From an uncultured Sediminibacterium sp. (lineage in GTDB: Bacteria; Bacteroidota; Bacteroidia; Chitinophagales; Chitinophagaceae): a stretch of DNA of 64,000 nt. The position numbers and the translations under genes were made by a program. The number at the start of each line of letters is the position of its first letter. Position 1 is the first letter of the stretch. The notes below the pieces were generated by a model. The model made no database searches, was not told where the DNA came from, and saw nothing but the letters and a program-made list of their open reading frames with translations. The stretch spans positions 124,001 to 188,000 of the forward strand of contig NZ_CAMLMJ010000004.1 in assembly GCF_946481145.1 (NCBI RefSeq). The letters are read 5' to 3'. Shown one piece after another: positions 1 to 8,393 of this stretch.

Positions 1-129
1 AGGGGTTAGGAGTTAGGTATTAGGTATTAGGTGTTAGGTTTTAGGTACTGGGTATTTTAAATTAATCTTTAAAAAATAACACTAACACCTAACACCTAAT
101 ACCTAACACCTAGTACCCAGCACCCACTA
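1..129. repeat. Tandem-word inverted repeat, ttaggt family (unit 1)
   Basis: The left arm (1-57) is a run of ttaggt(a/g) words. The right arm (about 79-120) carries the complementary words aacaccta/atacctaa, so the stretch can fold into a long hairpin with an AT-rich loop. The right arm runs directly into the TAG stop codon (127-129, minus strand) of the small gene that follows. The same word family recurs at 3508-3610. The unit is truncated by the window start. Confidence 0.85.
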
Positions 130-483
130 CCAAAGCTGAATTAAATCTGCTTCAGTATTTACAGAGGTCGTTGGAACTTCTTCTGCTGGCTCGGGCGATT
201 TCATTTTATCACCTGCTGAAAGCTGAACCATCGACTCCATAACAACCATATTACCTCCAGCTTCCATGGCAGAGAGGTAGTCTTTAATCATTTCCCTGCT
301 TTGTTCAAGCTCGAGCAATCTTTTACTTGATAAAGGATCTGCTTTACCGAAACGTTCCTCTGCGCTGAAGTTCTTCATGCGATGGAAGTTAATTTTGTTG
401 TTGAGTATTGCAAACAATACTTCTTTTGCTTCGGCTGGTGTAAACTCGCCTTTGATTAGCACTATATTTTCTGTGTTTTTCAT
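127..483 (-). CDS. Hypothetical protein, paralogue of the next upstream gene
   Basis: Function not recognised. It encodes a 118-residue soluble protein with no signal peptide or membrane segment. Its first 35 residues (LIKGEF, then AEAKEVL, then KINFH) resemble the start of the neighbouring gene at 493-738 (LIKGSF, SEALELI, KIKYH), so the two look like diverged tandem copies. This copy has an extra C-terminal tail rich in Glu, Pro and Thr. Nine bases separate it from that gene and the pair follows icd closely, so the three are probably co-transcribed. The TAG stop is fused to a hairpin repeat. Confidence 0.7.
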   Translation of the reverse strand: MKNTENIVLIKGEFTPAEAKEVLFAILNNKINFHRMKNFSAEERFGKADPLSSKRLLELEQSREMIKDYLSAMEAGGNMVVMESMVQLSAGDKMKSPEPAEEVPTTSVNTEADLIQLW

Positions 484-492
484 ATTGATTAT

Positions 493-738
493 TTAAGCTA
501 TCCCGATTCCAGATTCGATGTTTATGGTTTGATCCACAGACATCAGTTGTGTCCTGAGTTCATGAAACTCATGTTGCAATTGTTTGATTCTTTTTTCACG
601 CATCTTGATATCTTCTTCCTTCTCGCTTTCTTTGATTTTATTTTCATGGTACTTGATTTTCACATGTACCATCTGCGAGATAAGTTCAAGTGCTTCTGAC
701 TTATCGAAACTGCCTTTGATTAATTGTAATTGTACCAT
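493..738 (-). CDS. Hypothetical small coiled-coil protein downstream of icd
   Basis: Function not recognised. It encodes 81 residues, highly charged, with a predicted helical and probably coiled-coil centre (about residues 28-68, rich in Lys and Glu, with a heptad-like KRIKQLQHEFHELRTQL run). The N-terminus shares the LIKGxF...EAxEL...KIxxH pattern with the gene that follows at 127-483. It starts 14 bases after the icd stop, which suggests translation from the icd mRNA. It has no export signal. It may be an accessory protein of the pair rather than a stand-alone enzyme, but nothing here fixes a role. Confidence 0.7.
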   Translation of the reverse strand: MVQLQLIKGSFDKSEALELISQMVHVKIKYHENKIKESEKEEDIKMREKRIKQLQHEFHELRTQLMSVDQTINIESGIGIA

Positions 739-752
739 ATTATTGATTTTGT

Positions 753-2189
753 TTATTGCCCCTGTCCAAGTGAATAAGCTTGTTTACCATTAAAAGTGTA
801 GAGGTTTTCGGTTTTAATGGTATCGATACCATGCGCTTCTGCTTTTTCCAATAGCTCGATGATTTGCTGCTTAGTTACACCGGCAGCATTAGCTGGTTTA
901 AAGCGGCATCTCCAATGGTCGGTGCAGAATGTTTCATCAAAACCTTCCGGCCATACTTTAATACCCCTGTTTGTAATCATAGATAATTCAACACCGTGTA
1001 CTTCTACCTGCTTAATCTTCGCAGCAAGATCATCGGCTTTGTACCCATCCCAGTGAACGAAGAGGTCTACGCCAACCAGTTCTTTTTTAGAAGGTGTTTT
1101 ACGTGTATACTTTGGCAGGTTTAATACAGCCTGTTCATTGTATTCAACTGCTTTCAGTTGAACAGGTTTCTGACCGAGGTTAGCAATCACAGCCTGTGCA
1201 AATTGCTTTGTACCCACTTGTTGCTTACTTACCCCTTCTTTGAAGATGTCGTAGGTATGAATACCATCTTCTATTGTTTTCAACCAGGCATTCTGAACTT
1301 TTTCAGCGATTGCTGGCTGACCGATATGATTCAACATCATTATCGCACCTTGCAATAAACCTGATGGATTGGCGGCATTCTGTCCTGCTCTCCTGGGTGC
1401 AGAGCCGTGGATTGCCTCAAACATAGCGCATGATTCTCCGATGTTAGCAGAGCCAGCAAGTCCAACAGAACCCGTAATCTGTGCGGCAACATCAGATAGT
1501 ACATCGCCATATAAGTTCGGCATAACAATCACATCGAAATATTCTGGTGTGTCGGCTACTTTTGCAGCACCTATATCGATGATCCAGTGTTCGTTTTCTA
1601 TTTCTGGGTATTCCTTCGCAATTTCATCGAATACCTGGTGAAACAAACCATCTGTTTGTTTCATGATATTGTCTTTGGTAAAACAGGTTACTTTTTTGCG
1701 ACCATACTGTTTTGCATATTCAAAAGCATAACGTACAATTTTCTCACACCCTGGTCTGCTGATCAGTTTTAAACACTGTACTACTTCATCCGTTTGCTGG
1801 TGCTCGATACCGGCGTAAAGGTCCTCTTCATTTTCGCGGATGATCACGATGTCCATTTTTGGATGTTTTGTTTTCACATAGGGGTGAAGACTCATACATG
1901 GACGCACATTTGCATAAAGACCCAGGAACTTACGGGTGGTTACATTCAAACTTTTATACCCGCCTCCCTGTGGCGTAGTAATCGGGGCTTTCAGGAAAAC
2001 TTTATTCCTGCGAATGGTATCCCATGCTTCTTTGGCGATACCAGCATTATTTCCAGCCAGATACACTTTCTCGCCTACTTCAATTTCATCGATTTCAATC
2101 TGTGCACCGGCTGCCATGAGAATTTCCAGCGTAGCGTCCATAATTTCAGGACCAATTCCATCTCCTTTTGCAATTGTGATTCTTGTCAT
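753..2189 (-). CDS. icd: Isocitrate dehydrogenase, long form with C-terminal domain
   Basis: Oxidatively decarboxylates isocitrate to 2-oxoglutarate in the citric acid cycle, in the cytosol. The N-terminal two-thirds (residues 1-335) is an iso/isopropylmalate dehydrogenase fold: GDGIGPEI near the start, the substrate loop IIRENEEDLYAG, the metal site DVIVMPNLYGDVLSD, and the nucleotide-loop region HGSAPRRAGQNAANP. Residues about 345-478 form an extra domain, as in the Thermus-type enzyme; the E. coli enzyme lacks it. Cofactor preference cannot be settled by eye. A LysR gene is divergent, with 94 bases between the start codons. Two small genes follow in the same direction. Confidence 0.93.
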   Translation of the reverse strand: MTRITIAKGDGIGPEIMDATLEILMAAGAQIEIDEIEVGEKVYLAGNNAGIAKEAWDTIRRNKVFLKAPITTPQGGGYKSLNVTTRKFLGLYANVRPCMSLHPYVKTKHPKMDIVIIRENEEDLYAGIEHQQTDEVVQCLKLISRPGCEKIVRYAFEYAKQYGRKKVTCFTKDNIMKQTDGLFHQVFDEIAKEYPEIENEHWIIDIGAAKVADTPEYFDVIVMPNLYGDVLSDVAAQITGSVGLAGSANIGESCAMFEAIHGSAPRRAGQNAANPSGLLQGAIMMLNHIGQPAIAEKVQNAWLKTIEDGIHTYDIFKEGVSKQQVGTKQFAQAVIANLGQKPVQLKAVEYNEQAVLNLPKYTRKTPSKKELVGVDLFVHWDGYKADDLAAKIKQVEVHGVELSMITNRGIKVWPEGFDETFCTDHWRCRFKPANAAGVTKQQIIELLEKAEAHGIDTIKTENLYTFNGKQAYSLGQGQ

Positions 2190-2251
2190 ACTTGATTGGT
2201 TTTTGTGATTGATGACGCAAAAATGAGCGGAACTAATTATATATTATTATT

Positions 2252-2259
2252 TATCTTTA
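2252..2259 (+). promoter_or_regulatory. Possible -7 promoter box for the LysR gene
   Basis: TATCTTTA differs by one base from the Bacteroidota -7 consensus TAnnTTTG and lies 24 bases upstream of the LysR start codon. The surrounding 94-base divergent gap is very AT-rich and must also hold the icd promoter, for which no clean box is visible on the minus strand. Confidence 0.35.
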
Positions 2260-2283
2260 CAATATTATCCATAAATTATTTTT

Positions 2284-3201
2284 ATGAATTATACGCTCAA
2301 CCAATTGCAGATTTTCCTGAAAGTGGCGCAAACACAAAGTGTTACAAAGGCTGCAGAAGAACTATACCTTACACAACCTGCGGTCTCCATTCAGCTAAAA
2401 AATTTTCAGGATCAGTTTGATATACCACTTACCGAAGTAGTAGGCCGGAAATTATACGTAACAGATTTTGGAAAAGAAATTGCCAGTGCCGCCGAAGCTA
2501 TACTTAATGAAGTAAATGCCATCAATTATAAGACACAGGCCTATCAGGGACAGATTTCAGGCAGGCTTAAGATTTCTGTTGTTTCAACAGGCAAATATGT
2601 GATGCCGTATTTCCTGACCGGATTTATGAAACAACATCCAGGCGTAGACCTACTAATGGATGTAACCAATAAAGCAAAAGTGATTGAAAGTCTTGACAGA
2701 AATGAGGTCGACTTTTCACTGGTTTCCATCATCCCCGACACCCTTCAATTAAACAGAATCGAATTATTACCCAATAAACTATATTTAGTCGGCGCCCGTG
2801 GTTCTAAAATAAATGCCAAAGGCCCCGTAAAAAAAATATTCGAAGAACTGCCACTGATTTTCAGGGAAAATGGTTCTGGCACAAGGCAAACCATGGAAAG
2901 ATTTATCGAAAAACACCACCTCATTTTTCGTAAAAAAATGGAACTTACTTCAAATGAAGCTGTAAAGCAGGCAGTGCTCGCTGGACTGGGTTACTCTATA
3001 ATGCCCCTAATCGGTATTAAAAATGAGTTAAAGAATGGAGATATGAAAATCATCCCCGTAAAAGGCCTGCCCATTCAAACGGCCTGGCAACTCATCTGGC
3101 TAAAAGGGAAAAAATTATCACCAGTTGCTACTGCTTTTCTGGCTTATATAAACAAGGAAAAGACTGCCATCACTAAACAATTCTTTCCGCAGGTAGATTA
3201 A
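2284..3201 (+). CDS. LysR-family transcriptional regulator
   Basis: A 305-residue DNA-binding regulator with the LysR layout. The winged helix-turn-helix spans residues 1-60 (LNQLQIFLKVAQTQSVTKAA, then LTQPAVSIQLKNF). A periplasmic-binding-protein-like effector domain follows from about residue 90 to the end (GRLKISVVST; LAGLGYSIMPL). The sequence style is that of the CysB/CbbR branch. Being divergent from icd, it may control that gene or itself, which is inference from position only. Its 3' end overlaps the last four bases of the convergent gene at 3198-3473. Confidence 0.88.
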   Translation: MNYTLNQLQIFLKVAQTQSVTKAAEELYLTQPAVSIQLKNFQDQFDIPLTEVVGRKLYVTDFGKEIASAAEAILNEVNAINYKTQAYQGQISGRLKISVVSTGKYVMPYFLTGFMKQHPGVDLLMDVTNKAKVIESLDRNEVDFSLVSIIPDTLQLNRIELLPNKLYLVGARGSKINAKGPVKKIFEELPLIFRENGSGTRQTMERFIEKHHLIFRKKMELTSNEAVKQAVLAGLGYSIMPLIGIKNELKNGDMKIIPVKGLPIQTAWQLIWLKGKKLSPVATAFLAYINKEKTAITKQFFPQVD

Positions 3202-3473
3202 GCCTCTTTCTTTACCTCACCCCATACAAACTCCTCAATATCATCAAAAAGACTGCGGGTTCTTGTTTTACCCTTAGACACGGCCTCGTACTTATTAGTG
3301 AGGTTAAATGCAAGCTGATACATTTCTTCACTGGCCGTTTGGTCAACCACTTCGGCAAAACTTTTTGGCTGTTCCGCTTCCTCTAAGGAACGGATATAAC
3401 ACAACACTTCTACTACTTCAAAATGCGTTTTTTGCCATGAATCAAATCCATTTGGAAATTCAGGTAGTGACAT
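3198..3473 (-). CDS. Hypothetical 91-residue protein
   Basis: Function not recognised. It is a small acidic soluble protein with no signal peptide or membrane span. The residue pattern (mixed helix, Trp at both ends, FxxVVEVLCYIRSLEEAE) is typical of a real folded protein rather than an antisense shadow. It is convergent with the LysR gene and shares four bases with it at the stop codons. The gap upstream holds a ttaggt-word hairpin and then the divergent O-methyltransferase promoter. Confidence rests on the sequence character and on the clean fit between neighbours. Confidence 0.6.
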   Translation of the reverse strand: MSLPEFPNGFDSWQKTHFEVVEVLCYIRSLEEAEQPKSFAEVVDQTASEEMYQLAFNLTNKYEAVSKGKTRTRSLFDDIEEFVWGEVKKEA

Positions 3474-3507
3474 GTCATTTATATTTTAAATAGATGAATG
3501 TAAATAC

Positions 3508-3610
3508 AGGGGTTAGGGGTTAGGTGTTAGGTATTAGGTGTTAGGTATTAGGGTGCGGTACCAGACGCTGCAATTTCTTCCTAACACCTAACACCTAACC
3601 CCTAACACCT
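3508..3610. repeat. Tandem-word inverted repeat, ttaggt family (unit 2)
   Basis: The left arm at 3508-3553 is built of ggttagg/ttaggtg/ttaggta words and the right arm at 3580-3610 of the complementary cctaacacctaa words, with a 26-base unique loop. It uses the same word as 1-129 but sits between two divergent genes, where neither gene's transcript should end. This argues against a pure terminator role. Confidence 0.88.
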
Positions 3611-3691
3611 TACTCTAAACCTAAACTACACCTTTTCTATGGTAGTAAAAAGCTAAAATCTGCCGCCTTCTACCCTTCAGATGGGTTTTCG

Positions 3692-3699
3692 TATCTTTG
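3692..3699 (+). promoter_or_regulatory. -7 promoter box abutting the O-methyltransferase start
   Basis: TATCTTTG is a perfect match to the Bacteroidota -7 consensus TAnnTTTG. Only four bases separate it from the ATG at 3704, so transcription would begin at or next to the start codon, giving a leaderless or nearly leaderless mRNA. The box and spacing are identical at 10383-10390. Confidence 0.6.
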
Positions 3700-3703
3700 T
3701 AAT

Positions 3704-4357
3704 ATGAATACCCCCCTGATTATTTCCCCCGAAGCAGAGGCTTATGCACAGGCATTTACCACTTCGGAAGAGGGACTCTTACAGGAGATTGCCGGCTTCA
3801 CCCAAAAGGAACATCCGCTGGCCCATATGCTTAGCGGACAGGTACAGGGGAAATTTTTATCCTTTCTGAGCACTATTATGCGCCCAAAGTACGTTTTAGA
3901 GATAGGTACATTTACAGGGTATAGCGCACTTTGTCTGGCAGAAGGACTTACACCAGACGGAGAATTGCATACACTGGAGTGTCGGGAGGAGGATGCCAGC
4001 ACAGCGCGGAATTATTTTAGCAAAAGCAATAGAAACCATCAGATAAATTTGCACATCGGTAATGCGGCGGAAATAATACCCCGTTTACCTTACGAATGGG
4101 ACCTCGTTTTTATCGACGCCGATAAAACAGGGTATATCGGGTACTATGAACAAATAGTTCCGAAACTCAGTAAAAATGGAATCATTTTGGCAGATAATGT
4201 CCTGTTTCATGGACAAGTATTGGAAGACCCCATTAGCGGGAAAAATGCCAAAGCCATTCACGCATTTAATGAACATGTGCGTAATGACGAAAGAACAGAA
4301 CAGGTATTATTAACTATCAGAGACGGTTTGTTAATGATAAAAAAGAAAGAAGCCTGA
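3704..4357 (+). CDS. O-methyltransferase (class I SAM, caffeoyl-CoA O-methyltransferase family)
   Basis: A 217-residue soluble SAM-dependent methyltransferase of the Methyltransf_3 family. Motif I is VLEIGTFTGYSALCLA (residues about 65-80). The acidic motif ECREED follows. The metal and substrate region is DLVFIDADKTGYIGYYE (about 135-151) with ILADNVLFHG (about 160-170). Bacterial members include the tRNA hydroxyuridine methyltransferase TrmR as well as small-molecule catechol methyltransferases, so the substrate is open. The start follows a perfect -7 box by four bases. The peptidoglycan hydrolase gene follows after about 80 bases. Confidence 0.88.
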   Translation: MNTPLIISPEAEAYAQAFTTSEEGLLQEIAGFTQKEHPLAHMLSGQVQGKFLSFLSTIMRPKYVLEIGTFTGYSALCLAEGLTPDGELHTLECREEDASTARNYFSKSNRNHQINLHIGNAAEIIPRLPYEWDLVFIDADKTGYIGYYEQIVPKLSKNGIILADNVLFHGQVLEDPISGKNAKAIHAFNEHVRNDERTEQVLLTIRDGLLMIKKKEA

Positions 4358-4436
4358 AAAAACGCCGAACATTACTTGCTTGAACAGGAAATGTTTGCGG
4401 ACAAATTTGATGCAACAAAAACCAGGGAAAAGAACA

Positions 4437-5639
4437 ATGAAAAAATGGATATTATTGATCACAGTTTATGCTTCTATGCAAACAATGGTTTTTGCACAGG
4501 ATCTAACTGTGAAAGAAAAAACAGAAGCATATATCAATAGCTATAAAGACCTGGCTATCGAAGAAATGCTTCGGACTGGCGTACCCGCTTCTATTAAACT
4601 GGCGCAGGGTATACTTGAGTCTAAATTTGGTGAAAGTCCACTTGCCAAAAATGCCAACAACCATTTTGGTATAAAATGTAAAACTGAATGGACAGGTGAT
4701 AAAACTTACCAGGATGACGATGCAAAAGGAGAATGCTTTAGGGTTTATCCATCAGCTGAACAATCGTATAAAGACCATTCAGATTTTCTTAAAAACAGGC
4801 CTCATTACGCCTTCCTCTTTAAACTGGAACCAACAGATATTACCGGATGGGCCTATGGATTAAAACGCGCTGGTTATGCCACCAGTTCTACCTATCCGGA
4901 GAAACTACTTAGGGTTATTGAGGATTATAAGTTACACCAATACACGATGCTGGCACTGGCCATCAGAGATAACAGGAATGCACCTATTCCACAGCAATCA
5001 ACCACTATAACTGCGGAACCTGCCAAACCTGCCCCTGCTGAGCTGAAGCCTGCAGAAATAAAAGAAAAGGAAGACAAAGCTCCGACAGATAAAGCAAGCG
5101 AAATAAAAACGACGGAAGAAGTTAAAGCAAAAGAACCAGTTAAAGGTACTCCTGCACAAACAGCTAGCGAGGTAACCCCAGAAGCTACTGATGATACCGT
5201 TGTTACAGAGAAAAATACACCTACGGTTGCTGATAAAAAACCATCACCCTATCCGGAAGGCGTATTCACCATTAATCATACCAAAGCCATCTATGCAAAA
5301 GAAGGTACTTCCTTACTGGCACTCGCACATAGGTATGATATCAGTCTAAGCAAATTATTCGACTTTAATGAATTACCAGAAAGCGATATCCTTGAAACGG
5401 ATCAATTGCTTTTCATTGAGAAGAAACAAAAAAGAGGTGCTTCTGATATCCATGAAGTGGCTCCGGGTGAAACCTTACATGCCATAGGACAGAAAGAAGG
5501 TATTCGATTGGAAAGCCTGATGGAGTACAACAAACTCAAAAAAGACAGTCAAATCAGTGCAGGTCAAAAACTATACCTGCGTTCACCTGCTGAGATAAAA
5601 AATGCAGCACCGAAAGCAAAAACAAAAAATACAAAATAA
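4437..5639 (+). CDS. Secreted N-acetylglucosaminidase with LysM repeats
   Basis: A peptidoglycan-cleaving enzyme for the periplasm or cell surface. From the ATG at 4437 it begins with a clear signal peptide (MKKWILLITVYASM, cleavage near VFAQD). The glucosaminidase domain follows (about residues 20-165, including IKLAQGILESKFGESPLAKNANN with the catalytic Glu). A low-complexity Ala/Pro/Glu/Lys linker comes next, then two LysM-like peptidoglycan-binding segments near the C-terminus (LLALAHRYDISLSKLFDFNE; HAIGQKEGIRLESLMEYNKL). An in-frame TTG at 4380 would add 19 residues ahead of the signal peptide and is less likely. hpt follows after six bases. Confidence 0.85.
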   Translation: MKKWILLITVYASMQTMVFAQDLTVKEKTEAYINSYKDLAIEEMLRTGVPASIKLAQGILESKFGESPLAKNANNHFGIKCKTEWTGDKTYQDDDAKGECFRVYPSAEQSYKDHSDFLKNRPHYAFLFKLEPTDITGWAYGLKRAGYATSSTYPEKLLRVIEDYKLHQYTMLALAIRDNRNAPIPQQSTTITAEPAKPAPAELKPAEIKEKEDKAPTDKASEIKTTEEVKAKEPVKGTPAQTASEVTPEATDDTVVTEKNTPTVADKKPSPYPEGVFTINHTKAIYAKEGTSLLALAHRYDISLSKLFDFNELPESDILETDQLLFIEKKQKRGASDIHEVAPGETLHAIGQKEGIRLESLMEYNKLKKDSQISAGQKLYLRSPAEIKNAAPKAKTKNTK

Positions 5640-5645
5640 TTCCGC

Positions 5646-6188
5646 ATGAATGTGATCACTGTTCACGATAAAGAATTTGTTCCCTATTTACCTGAAGATT
5701 TGATCCGTGAAAAAGTTAAGGAGCTGGCTGCTTTACTCGACAAAGACTATGCTGGTAAAAAGCCTTTATTTATTGCTATCCTTAACGGATCATTCATGTT
5801 CGCAGCAGATCTTTTTAAAGAACTGAGCATTGAAGCCGAAATCTGTTTTATTAAACTCGCTTCTTATAAGGGCACTAAATCAACCGGACAAGTTATTACT
5901 GCAATAGGTTTAGATACTGAAATCAATAACCGTCATGTTGTTATCCTTGAAGATATTATCGATACAGGTAAAACCATGAGCGAGTTTCTGCCCCAGCTCT
6001 TCAACCAGCAACCGCTTTCACTTAAAGTAGCTGTACTCTTGCACAAGCCCGATGCAATGAAATACCCTATCAATATCGATTATTGTTGTTTTACCATCCC
6101 TAACAGGTTTGTATTAGGGTATGGACTAGACTATGACGGCCTCGGTAGAAATATCAAAGAAATTTACCAGCTTAAGACCGAAGCATAA
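5646..6188 (+). CDS. hpt: Hypoxanthine phosphoribosyltransferase
   Basis: Purine salvage: transfers the phosphoribosyl group of PRPP to hypoxanthine or guanine, giving IMP or GMP. The 180-residue length is normal for the family. The PRPP-binding signature VVILEDIIDTGKTM (about residues 98-111) is intact, with the flexible-loop region LASYKGTKSTG before it and the base-contacting FVLGYGLDYDGLGRN near the end. It starts six bases after the glucosaminidase stop and is probably co-transcribed with it. Confidence 0.94.
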   Translation: MNVITVHDKEFVPYLPEDLIREKVKELAALLDKDYAGKKPLFIAILNGSFMFAADLFKELSIEAEICFIKLASYKGTKSTGQVITAIGLDTEINNRHVVILEDIIDTGKTMSEFLPQLFNQQPLSLKVAVLLHKPDAMKYPINIDYCCFTIPNRFVLGYGLDYDGLGRNIKEIYQLKTEA

Positions 6189-6262
6189 CAAGGCTTTAAC
6201 GGATTCTATATACAAAGGCCGCCTATTAAGCGTTATATTGTAGTAGAAACCCCTTTTGCCAA

Positions 6263-8026
6263 ATGCGTACCCCCATTTGGATATTATCATGCTGCCTATT
6301 TGCCATTCAGCTACCAGTAGCTGCGCAATACTATTTGCGTGGGGAAGTAAGAAACGAATTTGGAACCTTACTCGATGGTGTAAAAATAAAACTGAAGTCT
6401 AAACCAGGACAAGTATTTACAACAGGGCATAGCGGGGCATTTGGTATTTCCATTAAACAACAGAACGACTCCATTAATCTGTCTTTCGAGGGTTATGAAA
6501 CACTTAATCTTTTTGCTGGGAGTAAGTCGTACCTGCATATAACACTCAAAACAATACCAGGTACACTTAAACTGTATAAAAACAATCGCTCTTCAATTGT
6601 TACCAATGCGGTAAATGGTGATAACACCCCTTATTCATCTCTTGGCGAGAGTTACAGCAACCTGGTTGAAAATGAGTTTATAACTGCCGCCACTTTTCCG
6701 GAAACCGGTTTTTCTCTCAACATCGACAATGCGGCTTACAGCAATGTAAGAAGGTTTATTTCAAACCAAATGTTTGTTCCCAAAGATGCGGTCAGGATTG
6801 AAGAGATGCTTAACTATTTCAGCCTGCCTATTCCAGAACAACAGCACTCTACCGATAAAACACAATTCCGTTTTAATTATAAACATACCAGTTGCCCATG
6901 GAATAAAAACAATCAATTATTATTCCTTCAACTTGAAGCACCGAGTTTACCACTTGATGACATCCCTCCTTCCAATCTCGTTTTCCTGATAGATATTTCC
7001 GGCTCAATGGATAAACCTAACAGGCTTCCATTATTGCAATCGGCATTTAAAATGCTGGTCAATAATTTACGTGATTGCGATACGGTAACCATTGCCACTT
7101 ATGGTGGCGGTGTTGGCATTGTACTCCCTCCTACTGGTGGCGCACATAAAGCGCATATGCGAAATATCATTGATTCTCTTACTGCAGGAGGCGATACCCC
7201 TGGTTCAGGTGCCATTCAGCTTGCTTACAAATTGGCAAAAGATCAGTTTATACCCAATGGTAACAACCGTGTTATCCTTGCTACAGATGGGGATTTCAAC
7301 GTTGGTCAATCGTCGGAAAAAGAATTGGAAGATTTAATCATCCGCTACCAGCAATCAGGCATTTACCTTACTTGTTTGGGTGTTGGAATGGGCAACTATA
7401 AAGACAGTAAACTAGAATCACTCTCCAAAAAAGGCAACGGCAATTTTGCTTATATTGACCAAATAAGGGAAGCAGAAAAAGTATTGGTGAAAGAATTTAC
7501 CAAAACCATTTTTGCGGTAGCGGATGATGCTGCAATAAATGTTCGGTTTAACAATGCAACAGTGCATCAGTACAGACTTATTGGTTTCGATAATAAAAAA
7601 TCGGCCCTTGAAGACAGCAGCAGTATACTGGAAGGTGGAGAAATAGGAAGTGGCCATACGATCACCGCGATCTTCGAATTATGCCCCGCAAAAGATAGTG
7701 CAGCTTCTGCTCAACAACTGATGGCATCGCTAGAGCTCAGGTATAAAAAACCAGGATCGAATGAGCTGATTTACCAAAAATTCTCATGCCAATATCAGCC
7801 TGTTGATATTACACAAACCGACAGCACTTACCGCTTTGCTGCTTCAGTTGCGATGTTTGGCTCAGTCTTACGAGATTCCCACTTTACTAAGGATTATATG
7901 TTGGAAGATGTATTAACGCTTGCCAAATCCGGCATACAAAAAAACAATGTTTTGCAGAACGAATTTGGCAAGCTATTAGAACAGGCGATACAGTTGTATA
8001 ATCCTTCGAAGAAAAAAAGGAAATAG
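6263..8026 (+). CDS. Secreted VWA-domain protein with carboxypeptidase-like N-terminal domain
   Basis: A 587-residue exported protein. A signal peptide (residues 1-21) is followed by a carboxypeptidase-regulatory-like beta domain (about 25-95, LRGEVRNEFGTLLDGVKI). The YfbK-type N-terminal region comes next. A von Willebrand A domain then carries the metal site DISGSM (about residue 245) and a downstream ATDGDFNVG. The C-terminal region is of the DUF3520 type found in YfbK-like proteins. The role is probably adhesion or protein binding at the envelope; the ligand is unknown. The TAG stop runs directly into the hairpin words of the following gap. Confidence 0.85.
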   Translation: MRTPIWILSCCLFAIQLPVAAQYYLRGEVRNEFGTLLDGVKIKLKSKPGQVFTTGHSGAFGISIKQQNDSINLSFEGYETLNLFAGSKSYLHITLKTIPGTLKLYKNNRSSIVTNAVNGDNTPYSSLGESYSNLVENEFITAATFPETGFSLNIDNAAYSNVRRFISNQMFVPKDAVRIEEMLNYFSLPIPEQQHSTDKTQFRFNYKHTSCPWNKNNQLLFLQLEAPSLPLDDIPPSNLVFLIDISGSMDKPNRLPLLQSAFKMLVNNLRDCDTVTIATYGGGVGIVLPPTGGAHKAHMRNIIDSLTAGGDTPGSGAIQLAYKLAKDQFIPNGNNRVILATDGDFNVGQSSEKELEDLIIRYQQSGIYLTCLGVGMGNYKDSKLESLSKKGNGNFAYIDQIREAEKVLVKEFTKTIFAVADDAAINVRFNNATVHQYRLIGFDNKKSALEDSSSILEGGEIGSGHTITAIFELCPAKDSAASAQQLMASLELRYKKPGSNELIYQKFSCQYQPVDITQTDSTYRFAASVAMFGSVLRDSHFTKDYMLEDVLTLAKSGIQKNNVLQNEFGKLLEQAIQLYNPSKKKRK

Positions 8027-8393
8027 CTTTTTGGCTTTTAGCTATTAGCCTTTAGCCATTAGCCATTAGCAGTTGATGATTATTTGTTAAGCATTTATTG
8101 AAAATAGGTGATAATTAAGTAGTCGAGTTAGGGGTTGGAATTAGCTTTAACTGAAAAATCATCAATAGAAGAATCTTTCGAGGTCATTAAGGCAGGCTCT
8201 TACGAAATAATAGCTATAAATCTAATTTGGCTGCTTAGATAGAACACGGATTTATCATGATTTATCATGATAATCATGATAAATCTGCGTTCCATATCTT
8301 TCTCTAATGCAATCTCAACCCTTGATTCGCATTGATAGCTAACGGCTAAAGGCCAATAGCTAATGGCTCATCCAGCACCCACTAGCTAAAAGC
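8024..8393. repeat. Convergent gap with tagctaatggc-word hairpin arms and a nested palindrome
   Basis: The left arm (8024-8072) is a series of tagctttta/tagccattagc words that begins at the stop codon of the VWA gene. The right arm (8330-8393) carries gctaacggcta/gctaatggct words and reaches the dnaJ stop. The about 255-base interior is otherwise unrecognised but holds a second palindrome at 8242-8292. The 13-mer ccagcacccacta at 8372-8384 also occurs at 117-129; in both places it ends in a stop codon. Confidence 0.75.
8242..8292. repeat. Palindrome with atcatgat core
   Basis: The arms gaacacggatttatcatga (8242-8260) and tcatgataaatctgcgttc (8274-8292) pair over 12 consecutive bases and then imperfectly, around a short loop that repeats the tttatcatgat word. 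A related half (atcatgaaaatccgtgttcc) appears near 24252-24272, so this is a dispersed element. Confidence 0.75.

Noticed and set aside
1..57. Telomere-like TTAGGT tandem repeat
   Set aside because: The words are irregular (ttaggta, ttaggtg, ttaggag), are matched by a complementary arm, and the same element recurs inside the window at 3508.
2196..2420. Plus-strand reading frame overlapping the LysR start
   Set aside because: It runs in another frame through the LysR helix-turn-helix region, with no recognisable protein.
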